From the NCBI GenBank assembly GCA_013821455.1, contig JACDGS010000043.1, positions 1-34,015 on the forward strand: a DNA stretch of 34,015 bases, read 5' to 3'. Position 1 is the stretch's first letter. Every line of letters begins with the position of its first letter. The notes beneath the pieces were generated by a model. That model searched no databases, was not told where the DNA came from, and worked only from the letters and a program-made list of their open reading frames with translations. The position numbers and the translations under genes are program-made. Positions 26,306-32,842 of the stretch are shown here, one piece after another. This stretch comes from Chthoniobacterales bacterium (GTDB taxonomy: Bacteria > Verrucomicrobiota > Verrucomicrobiia > Chthoniobacterales > UBA10450).

Positions 26306-27484
26306 ATGAGAGCGCCCGATCTCGACCGGATTTTGTCGGCGATGCTCAACACCTACGACGGCGTTTCCGATCTTAACTTCTCCGTTGGTCGTCCCCTCCA
26401 GGTGGAGGATTTCGGGGAACTCAAACCGGTCTTCGTCGATCCGCCGATCGATGCGCTGACGCCTTTTCAGACCGAGCAGATCGCGCTCGCGCTGATGCAG
26501 GGGAATCGCCGCCTCATGCGCGATTACCTTCTCGTTGGCTCCTGCGATTGCAGTTACGCGCTCTGCGACGAAGCGCGCTTTCGGGTAAACATTTTCCGGC
26601 AGCAAGGGCAATTCGCGATCGTGATGCGGAAGCTGCAGGCCATCGTCCCGACACTCGAATCGCTCGTGCTGCCCAGCGTTTTCAGCGAAATAGCGAAGGA
26701 AAAAAACGGACTCGTTCTCGTTACCGGCGCCACCGGCAGCGGCAAGACGACGACGCTCGCGGCGATCCTGAATGAGATAAACGATACGCAGTCGGTCCAT
26801 ATCGTGACGCTGGAGGATCCGATCGAATTCGTGCATCCGTTAGGCCGCGCCACTTTTAATCAACGCGAGCTCGGCCACGACTTCGACAATTACCCTAACG
26901 GATTGCGCGCCGCGCTCCGGCAGGCGCCGAAAGTAATTTTCGTCGGCGAAATGCGCGATCGCGCGACGGTGGAGGTCGCGCTCATGGCGGCGGAAACCGG
27001 CCATCTTGTTCTGAGCACGCTGCACACGGTTGATGCCGGCCAGGCGATCAATCGCATCCTCGGTCTCTTCTCGTTAGGCGAAGAACAGCAGTTGCGTCTG
27101 CGGCTGGCCGATTCCGTGCGTTACGTCGTGAGCCAGCGTCTCGCGCCCAAGGTCGGCGGCGGCCGCCAGTTGCTCACCGAAATCATGGGCAACAATCTGC
27201 GCACGCGCGAATCGATCGCGCTCGGAGAAGGGGAGCATCGCAGCTTCTACGAGATCATCGAGGCGAGCGCGACGTTCGGCTGGATCACCTTCGATCAGTC
27301 GATTCTTTTGGCATACGAAGCCGGCGCGATCAGCGAAGAAACCGCGCATCGTTTCGCCTCCAAGAAAGGCCGTGTCACTCGCGGCATCGATCTCTTACAA
27401 AAAATGCGCGGCGTCGAGGAGGACCGTGACATCGGTTTGCGGCTCGATCGTCCCAGCGCCGATCTGCTGCGCCAGAAAGCATGA
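26306..27484 (+). CDS. Second PilT-family ATPase (PilT2/PilU-like)
   Basis: A 392-residue paralogue of the preceding gene. Walker A GATGSGKTTT starts at residue 141. The Asp box HIVTLEDPIEFVH, Walker B VIFVGEMRD and His box GHLVLSTLHTVDAG are complete, so it should be an active ATPase. The N-terminus is more diverged than PilT (YDGVSDLNFSVGRPLQVEDF) and the C-terminus has a distinct extension. It starts 12 bases after pilT; its ATG (26306) comes one base after an octamer, with no separate Shine-Dalgarno sequence. An octamer at 27071 encodes Ser-Leu-Gly. PilU-type partners assist PilT retraction. Confidence 0.88.
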   Translation: MRAPDLDRILSAMLNTYDGVSDLNFSVGRPLQVEDFGELKPVFVDPPIDALTPFQTEQIALALMQGNRRLMRDYLLVGSCDCSYALCDEARFRVNIFRQQGQFAIVMRKLQAIVPTLESLVLPSVFSEIAKEKNGLVLVTGATGSGKTTTLAAILNEINDTQSVHIVTLEDPIEFVHPLGRATFNQRELGHDFDNYPNGLRAALRQAPKVIFVGEMRDRATVEVALMAAETGHLVLSTLHTVDAGQAINRILGLFSLGEEQQLRLRLADSVRYVVSQRLAPKVGGGRQLLTEIMGNNLRTRESIALGEGEHRSFYEIIEASATFGWITFDQSILLAYEAGAISEETAHRFASKKGRVTRGIDLLQKMRGVEEDRDIGLRLDRPSADLLRQKA

Positions 27485-27948
27485 ACCTCGAACCCGACCA
27501 TCACGTCTTCGATCTCGGCGACCAGACTGCGCTCGTGTGCGTGCCCGCTTCGCCTTGTCAGAAATCGATCGCCGCGCAGTTAGTCGCGCTCGATTACAAA
27601 GTGCACCTTGGTCTCTTTGAAGAAGACGTGCTCCTCAAGCTCGCGACCTGCAATTACAACGTCGTCATCATCGACGAAAATTTTAAGGAAGCCGGCGCGG
27701 ACGAAAATGTCATCCTGCGCGAAATGGTAAAGAGTTCGGGCGCGTTGCGGCGCGAGCATTTCGTCGTGCTGCTGAGCCAGCGCTTCGCCACGAACGATGC
27801 CACGAGCGCCTTCGTCATGAGCGTGGACCAGATCATCAACTTCGGCGATCTCGCGAATTTCAAACCGGTCCTCCGGCGCGGTGTCGCGATGCATCAGGAT
27901 CTCTACCGGCCGTTTCTCGAGACGATCAAAGTCGTCCAGGCTCTTTAG
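27481..27948 (+). CDS. Degenerate receiver-like protein in the pilT operon
   Basis: A 155-residue protein overlapping the upstream ATPase gene by ATGA, so translationally coupled. The alternating hydrophobic strands (TALVCVPASP, VHLGLFEED, YNVVIIDENF, HFVVLLSQRF, DQIINFGDL) follow the CheY receiver fold. The acidic pair expected at strand 1 is replaced (VCVPAS), and an Asp sits only at the strand-3 position (IIDEN), so it is probably a pseudo-receiver. It may regulate the two retraction ATPases by protein contact. Family assignment is by fold pattern only. Confidence 0.65.
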   Translation: MNLEPDHHVFDLGDQTALVCVPASPCQKSIAAQLVALDYKVHLGLFEEDVLLKLATCNYNVVIIDENFKEAGADENVILREMVKSSGALRREHFVVLLSQRFATNDATSAFVMSVDQIINFGDLANFKPVLRRGVAMHQDLYRPFLETIKVVQAL

Positions 27949-28052
27949 GGAAAGCTCCCGTTCCTCGCGCGAGGTTTACAAAAATCGCGCGCGATTTTAC
28001 GAAACGCTGGTTGCGGCTGCTGGACGACGCGTGGTAATTTCCGCGTCGTCAC

Positions 28053-28577
28053 ATGAAGCCTGTTCGCTGGTTACGTTTCAATTGGGATTTGGAGAGGCTT
28101 CCCGCGAGCGAAATCGCGCTGCCGGCGCATTATCATTTCGGCTCGGCGACGGCGGCGGATGAAAACGAATTGCGCACTGTGATCACGCGTTCGTTCGCGC
28201 ACGACACCTCGTGGGGTGACGCGATTCACGAGGTCAACGGCATGATCGACGCGTGGCTCGGAAAGGCCTTCGAGCCGGAAGGCGCGGCCGTTCGTTGCCT
28301 CGCCTTGCGGCACGGCTTGCGCATTATCGGCGCGGCGGTTTTGAATCCGGACAGCCTCGTTGAGGATAACCTTTCGCCCGGCCCGTGCGTGCTCATGGAA
28401 TATCGCAACCGCGGCCTGGGCACGGCGCTCCTGGGGGAATCGCTCGGTCAACTGCGCGAGGGCGGACTTACCCGCGCCAGTGCGCGCGCGAAAAAAGATT
28501 CGCCGGTAGCGAAATTTCTCTACCCGAAATTCAACGGCACCCCGACGCCGGACGACACCTCGCTGATCGCGGTCTAG
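28053..28577 (+). CDS. GNAT-family N-acetyltransferase
   Basis: A 174-residue protein. The acetyl-CoA-binding motif A appears as MEYRNRGLGTALLGESLGQL (R/Q-x-x-G-x-G/A pattern), preceded by a strand LRIIGAAVLNPDSLVED and followed by a helix and LTRASARAKKDSPVAKFLYP. The N-terminal half (ENELRTVITRSFAHDTSW) matches the usual first helices. The substrate is unknown. ATG at 28053. An octamer begins immediately after the TAG stop (28578). Confidence 0.75.
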   Translation: MKPVRWLRFNWDLERLPASEIALPAHYHFGSATAADENELRTVITRSFAHDTSWGDAIHEVNGMIDAWLGKAFEPEGAAVRCLALRHGLRIIGAAVLNPDSLVEDNLSPGPCVLMEYRNRGLGTALLGESLGQLREGGLTRASARAKKDSPVAKFLYPKFNGTPTPDDTSLIAV

Positions 28578-28630
28578 TCGTTAGGCAAAAATCTTTCCGC
28601 CATCTTCAACTGGGCGAACGAAGTCTCTTT

Positions 28631-28771
28631 TCCGGGGAGGACGGGCTGATAGCCCGTCGTGCGGTGCAGTCTGCGCCGCACATTCGATCGCACAACGCGG
28701 GTTGCGCTCCGCGCAAAGCATGGAGCGAGACTCGCCTCATGCTGACGGGCTACCAGCCCGTCCTCCCCGGA
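28631..28771. repeat. Large inverted repeat with GACGGGCT/AGCCCGTC arms
   Basis: The left arm (TCCGGGGAGGACGGGCTGAT, then AGCCCGTC) is complementary to the right arm (GACGGGCTACCAGCCCGTCC, then TCCCCGGA). Each arm also carries its own small palindrome. The loop holds a GC-rich stretch with further self-complementarity. It sits between the convergent GNAT gene and lpxA and is unlike the other two repeat families. It may act as a bidirectional terminator. Confidence 0.85.
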
Positions 28772-28790
28772 ACAGAAACCGCGTGCTGGC

Positions 28791-29570
28791 CTAACGAACG
28801 ATCCCGCGTTCGCTTTCTTCGATGAACGCCAGAATCTCCCGCACCTCGGCCGACTCCGAGAGTTTCGCCCGCGCCTCTTCCAGCGCCTGCGCGGTATTGA
28901 GCTTCGCGCGATAGAGCAGGCGAAACGCCTCCTTGATCGGTTTCATTTTCTCCGGTGCATACCCGGCGCGTTCCAATCCCACTTGATTAATCCCGCGCAC
29001 CTTCGCCGGGTTGCCATCCGCGATCATGAACGGCGGCACGTCCTGCACGATTTTTGAGCATCCCCCCGTGATCGCGAAGCGCCCGATGCGGCAGAATTGA
29101 TGCACCGCGGTGAGGCCGCCGATGACCGCGTGATCGCCGACGTGCACATGTCCGGCGAGCGTACCGTTATTGGAAAAAACGACCGCGTCGCCGACGACGC
29201 AATCGTGTCCGATATGCGAGTAGGCGAGGAAATTTCCGCCGCTCCCGACGCGCGTTTTTCCGCTCGCGGAAGTGCTGCGATTCACGGTGCAAAATTCCCG
29301 AAAACAATTGCCGTCACCGATCTCCAGATAGGTCGGCTCGCCCTGGTATTTCAAGTCCTGCGTTTGCTGCCCGATCGAACAGTAGGCGTAGAATTTATTC
29401 TCCCGCCCGGCCCGTAACGGTCCGGCGAGGGTGACATGATTTTGCAGCCAGCAATTTTCGCCTAACGACACCTGAGCCGCGATCACGCAGTAAGGCCCGA
29501 CGAAAGTGCCCGCGCCTAACTGCGCCGCGGGATCGACGATCGCCGTCGGGTGAATCGTTAGGCCGTTCAC
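28791..29570 (-). CDS. lpxA: Acyl-ACP--UDP-N-acetylglucosamine O-acyltransferase LpxA
   Basis: A 259-residue left-handed beta-helix enzyme, first step of lipid A synthesis. Hexapeptide repeats run from IHPTAIVDPAAQLGAG through the catalytic His in AYSHIGHDCVVG, then NNGTLAGHVHVGDHAVIGGL and HQFCRIGRFAITGGCSKI. The C-terminal helical domain (GYAPEKMKPIKEAFRLLYRA) is complete. The start is GTG at 29570, overlapping the lpxC-fabZ stop as GTGA. The gene ends in the octamer at 28790 (CGT-TAG) and carries others at 29461 (Ser-Leu-Gly) and 29555 (Leu-Thr, right after the start). Confidence 0.95.
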   Translation of the reverse strand: MNGLTIHPTAIVDPAAQLGAGTFVGPYCVIAAQVSLGENCWLQNHVTLAGPLRAGRENKFYAYCSIGQQTQDLKYQGEPTYLEIGDGNCFREFCTVNRSTSASGKTRVGSGGNFLAYSHIGHDCVVGDAVVFSNNGTLAGHVHVGDHAVIGGLTAVHQFCRIGRFAITGGCSKIVQDVPPFMIADGNPAKVRGINQVGLERAGYAPEKMKPIKEAFRLLYRAKLNTAQALEEARAKLSESAEVREILAFIEESERGIVR

Positions 29571-30889
29571 TTATCGATGAAGGTGAACATGAGCTCGCCC
29601 TCGGACACAACCGCATCGTTGACCACGCACTTGCACATTGCTTTGGCGAGGCGATTGCCGCGCGACTTTGTCAGCTCCGCGTGAATGAAGAGTGTGTCGC
29701 CAGGGAAAACCGGCTTGCGAAATTTCACTCCGTCCGCACTCATGAAATAACCGACGCGGCTCGCGCTTTTACTGATTCGCATCATCAGCACGCTTGCCAC
29801 CTGCGCCATCGCTTCGACTTGGAGAACGCCCGGCATCACGGGATGTCCCGGGAAATGTCCCTGGAAAAACGGCTCGTTGATCGTGACCGATTTGATGCCG
29901 ATGCATTTCGTCTCGCCTTCGAAAGAGAGAATGCGATCGACCATGAGAAAAGGATAACGATGCGGCAGCACGGCCATGACGGCGTTGATATCGAGGCCGC
30001 CTTCGCCTAACGGCAGCGCACTTTTCGGCAATACCGCGGTGGTCGCTGCCTGCACTTTCGCGAGGGCGCGGGCGAAGTCCGTGTTTACACCATGTCCGGG
30101 CTTGATCGCGATGACGTGGCCGCGCAGCGCCCGCCCGAGCAGCGCGAGGTCGCCGATGATATCGAGGATTTTGTGCCTAACGAACTCGTCGGGGAAGCGC
30201 AGCGGTTCCTTGCTCAGGACAGAATCTCCCCTAACGACGATGGCGTTCTCCAGGCTGCCGCCTTTGATCAGGTTTTTCTCCATCAATTGCTCGACGTCTT
30301 CGTAATAAACAAAGGTGCGAGCCGGCGCGATTTCCCGCTCGTAGATCGCGGGCGTAATCGCCGTCGTCATGAACTGCGTGAACCGCCCTTCCGGTCCCGC
30401 TTGCGTGCAGGAGATGCGAAATTCGTTGTCCGGCAAAACGACGAGGAGCGACCCGCTTTTCGTTTCGACCGAGATCGGCTCGCGCACATGGAACAAAAGC
30501 CGCGGCGCTTCCTGCGGCGCGACTCCGGCCTTCCTGATCGCATCGACAAACGGGAGCGCGCTGCCGTCGCCGATGGGCGGTTCGTTCGCGTCCATCTCGA
30601 TGACCGCGTTATCCACGCCGAGCGCGGCGAGAGCGGAGAGGACGTGCTCGACGGTATGCACGCGGATCGAGCCTTCGCCGATGCTAGTGGCGCGCTCGAC
30701 CGTTTTCACGTTGGCGATCGTGGCGTCGATCGTCGGCTCGTCCTGGAGATCTTTGCGTTTGAATTTGATCCCGGAATCAGGCGGCGCCGGCTGAATTTTT
30801 AGCGAGACCTTCGCGCCCGTGTGCAGGGAGGAACCATGGAGAGAAGCGGTTTTGGCGAGGGTATGCTGGAACTCGGCGGCGGCAGGCAT
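29567..30889 (-). CDS. lpxC/fabZ: Bifunctional UDP-3-O-acyl-GlcNAc deacetylase / 3-hydroxyacyl-ACP dehydratase (LpxC-FabZ fusion)
   Basis: A 440-residue fusion. Residues 1-~295 are LpxC: the HTVEHVLSAL motif with Glu81 and Zn ligand His82, then FVRHKILDIIGDLALLG with His239 and Asp243 as the other Zn ligands. Residues ~300-440 are FabZ: LPHRYPFLMVDRI with catalytic His310, GHFPGHPVMPGVLQVEAMAQ with the catalytic Glu, and a complete hot-dog fold. LpxC-FabZ fusions are known in Bacteroidetes and related groups. It couples lipid A and fatty acid synthesis. The octamer at 30176 spans Val-Arg next to Zn ligand His239; another is at 30230. ATG at 30889 is well placed. Confidence 0.96.
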   Translation of the reverse strand: MPAAAEFQHTLAKTASLHGSSLHTGAKVSLKIQPAPPDSGIKFKRKDLQDEPTIDATIANVKTVERATSIGEGSIRVHTVEHVLSALAALGVDNAVIEMDANEPPIGDGSALPFVDAIRKAGVAPQEAPRLLFHVREPISVETKSGSLLVVLPDNEFRISCTQAGPEGRFTQFMTTAITPAIYEREIAPARTFVYYEDVEQLMEKNLIKGGSLENAIVVRGDSVLSKEPLRFPDEFVRHKILDIIGDLALLGRALRGHVIAIKPGHGVNTDFARALAKVQAATTAVLPKSALPLGEGGLDINAVMAVLPHRYPFLMVDRILSFEGETKCIGIKSVTINEPFFQGHFPGHPVMPGVLQVEAMAQVASVLMMRISKSASRVGYFMSADGVKFRKPVFPGDTLFIHAELTKSRGNRLAKAMCKCVVNDAVVSEGELMFTFIDK

Positions 30890-31268
30890 GGAGCGCTAAC
30901 TAACAGAAGAGAGGATGATTGGCCAGAGCCAGTCGCGGCGAAAGGAAAGGGAAAATCGGCGGTAATGGATTGGATAGAGGTTGTCTCAAAAGTTGGCGAG
31001 AGCGTGTCATCCCGAGCGGAGCGAGGGACCCCACAAGCGTAGATGGGCGTTGCCTAAGCAGGTGACCCCGAAGGACGCTTGCGGGGTCCTTCGCCGCGCT
31101 GCGCCGGCTCAGGATGACATGTGCGGCTGTCAGTTGCCTTAGCTGCCGGTCTTGAATTTGGCGCTGCGCAACGAGGGTTGCCTAACGAGTAAAGCCCTGT
31201 CTAAATCCGCGAGTAAGCTTTCGACGCATCGATTTTCACCGTATGGCGCTGTGCTACCCTACGCTGCC
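30890..31268. other. 379-base gene-free region upstream of the lpx operon and the fatty acid transporter
   Basis: A divergent intergenic region. It should hold the promoters of lpxC-fabZ (minus) and the transporter (plus), but no convincing -35/-10 pair was recognised. It contains one inverted repeat (31005-31119) and one exact octamer (31181-31188). A frame open from 31152 joins the transporter gene, but its first 39 codons do not look like the conserved protein. Confidence 0.6.
31005..31119. repeat. Intergenic inverted repeat of the GTCATCCCGAGCGGAGCGAGG family, copy D
   Basis: The left arm is TGTCATCCCGAGCGGAGCGA followed by GGGACCCC. The right arm is GGGGTCCTTCGCCGCGCTGC followed by GCCGGCTCAGGATGACA. 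The loop contains GCCTAAGCA at 31052-31060, which looks like a decayed copy of the dispersed 9-mer. Confidence 0.85.
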
Positions 31269-32705
31269 ATGACTCACCCCGGCTCGCGCGATCTCTCTGA
31301 AGCCGGCTTTCTCGCCCGGACCGCGCTTCACCTAACGAACTGGACAGAGCGGTGGGTGCCTGACGCATTTGTGTTCGCGCTCCTCGCCACGCTCTTCGTC
31401 GTTGTTGCCGGTGTCGCCTTCACTCCCTCCAGCTTGCCGCAGGTGGTCGATGCCTGGGGCCATGGCCTTTGGGAACTGATCCCGTTCACGCTGCAGATGG
31501 CACTCATCATCATTACCGGTCATGTGCTGGCAACTTCGCCGCCGGTAGGAAAAGTCATTCGCGCTCTCGCGGCCTGGCCGACGACGCCCCGCGGCGCCGT
31601 CGCCTTGGTCACCTTATTTGCGATGGTCAGCTCGTGGTTTAACTGGGGATTCAGTCTGATCTTCAGCGCAGTCCTCGCGCGTGAGGTCGCGCGCCGCGTG
31701 GTCGGAGTGGATTATCGCGCGCTCGCCGCGGCGAGTTTCCTGGGTCTCGGCAGTGTTTGGGCGCAGGGACTCAGCGGCTCGGCGGCGTTGCAAATGGCCA
31801 CGCTCGGCGCACTCCAGCCGCAAATCCGCGAAATCGTTTCGCACGGTGGTCTCGTCGCGGGCGGGCTCATCCCGTTTCGACATACGATTTTTCTCTGGCA
31901 AAGCTTCGTCTCGGTCGTCGTGGAAATCGTCGTAGTTACTACCGTGATGTGGCTGGCGACGCCGCCCGCTGGTCGTGGTAAAACGGCGGCTGACCTTGGC
32001 ATCGCTCTCGCCGAGGCAGAAGTCGCGTCGCCTCCCACTACCGCGAAGCCAACACCGGGCCAGTGGCTCGAACATTCTCCGATCCTTAGCTGGCTGATCG
32101 TTCTTCTGGGCGGCACTTATCTGGTCCGCTACTTCATGCAGGCCGATGAGCCGTTAAACGCCATCAATCTAAATACCGTTAACCTTACCTTTCTGCTGCT
32201 CGGCTTTCTCTTGCATAAGACTCCCGCGCGTCTCATGCACGCGGTGCAAAGCGCGACTCCCGCAGTCTGGGGCATTATTCTCCAGTTTCCCTTCTATGCG
32301 GGCATCGCGGGCGTTATCACCGCGACTCACTTGAACCAGGGTATCGCTCTTATGTTCGTTAGGTTCTCGAATGCCCACACCTTTCCGGCCATCGTGGCGA
32401 TTTACTCCGCGGTGCTCGGCGTCTTTGTTCCATCCGGCGGTTCGAAATGGGTCGTCGAAGCTCCTTATATCATGACTGCTGCGCACGCGCTGAAAGTTCA
32501 CCTCGGCTGGGTCGTAGCGTCCTATGACTTGGGCGAAGCGCTGGCCAATCTCGTGCAGCCTTTTTGGATGTTGCCAATCCTGGGCCTGTTCCAACTGCGC
32601 GCGCGCGATGTCATGGGTTACACCTTTGTTGTCTTCCTCGTCCTCGTCCCCTTCGTCCTGCTCTTAGTAACTCTGTTGGGTTCGACATTGTCCTATCCGC
32701 TCTAG
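31269..32705 (+). CDS. Short-chain fatty acid transporter (AtoE family)
   Basis: A 478-residue polytopic membrane protein with about 10-12 hydrophobic segments. Family features include the N-terminal WVPDAFVFALLATLFVVVAG, the SSWFNWGFSLIFSAVLARE segment, LQFPFYAGIAGVI, and the conserved VFVPSGGSKWVVEAPYI, all characteristic of PF02667 short-chain fatty acid transporters. It probably imports acetoacetate, butyrate or similar acids. ATG at 31269 (MTHPGSRDL) is preferred over a TTG at 31152 because the upstream 39 codons overlap intergenic sequence. Octamers at 31331 (Leu-Thr) and 32356 (Val-Arg) lie inside the gene. Confidence 0.9.
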   Translation: MTHPGSRDLSEAGFLARTALHLTNWTERWVPDAFVFALLATLFVVVAGVAFTPSSLPQVVDAWGHGLWELIPFTLQMALIIITGHVLATSPPVGKVIRALAAWPTTPRGAVALVTLFAMVSSWFNWGFSLIFSAVLAREVARRVVGVDYRALAAASFLGLGSVWAQGLSGSAALQMATLGALQPQIREIVSHGGLVAGGLIPFRHTIFLWQSFVSVVVEIVVVTTVMWLATPPAGRGKTAADLGIALAEAEVASPPTTAKPTPGQWLEHSPILSWLIVLLGGTYLVRYFMQADEPLNAINLNTVNLTFLLLGFLLHKTPARLMHAVQSATPAVWGIILQFPFYAGIAGVITATHLNQGIALMFVRFSNAHTFPAIVAIYSAVLGVFVPSGGSKWVVEAPYIMTAAHALKVHLGWVVASYDLGEALANLVQPFWMLPILGLFQLRARDVMGYTFVVFLVLVPFVLLLVTLLGSTLSYPL

Positions 32706-32737
32706 CCAAGCGAGCTTCGCCTAACGAGACTAACTCT

Positions 32738-32755
32738 GTCCCTGCTTCCAGGGAC
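32738..32755 (+). terminator. Possible terminator hairpin after the fatty acid transporter
   Basis: A perfect 7-bp stem (GTCCCTG and CAGGGAC) with a CTTC tetraloop, 33 bases after the transporter stop. A weak T-run follows only 11 bases later. An octamer lies just upstream (32720). Confidence 0.4.
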
Positions 32756-32759
32756 CGGA

Positions 32760-32827
32760 AGCCGCAATTTTGGCCTGAAGTCCTCGTCGGCCGCAATCAT
32801 TTCTGGACATTCGCGCAAATTGCGGCT
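32760..32827. repeat. Inverted repeat upstream of the secreted TIM-barrel gene
   Basis: AGCCGCAATTT at 32760-32770 is complemented by AAATTGCGGCT at 32817-32827. The 46-base loop contains another GCCGCAAT. It ends 15 bases before the likely ATG at 32843, so it could be an operator or leader structure. Confidence 0.45.
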
Positions 32828-32842
32828 TGCTGTCGCCACCGA

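Noticed and set aside
25556-26836. Long minus-strand open frame opposite the two pil ATPase genes
   Set aside because: It is a 426-codon shadow of high-GC codon usage, rich in Arg, His and Asp, with no recognisable domain, opposite two clear ATPases.
32564-32842. N-terminal extension of the last gene into the fatty acid transporter
   Set aside because: It lies in another frame of the conserved transporter and is Arg/Pro-rich noise; a signal peptide appears only after the ATG at 32843.
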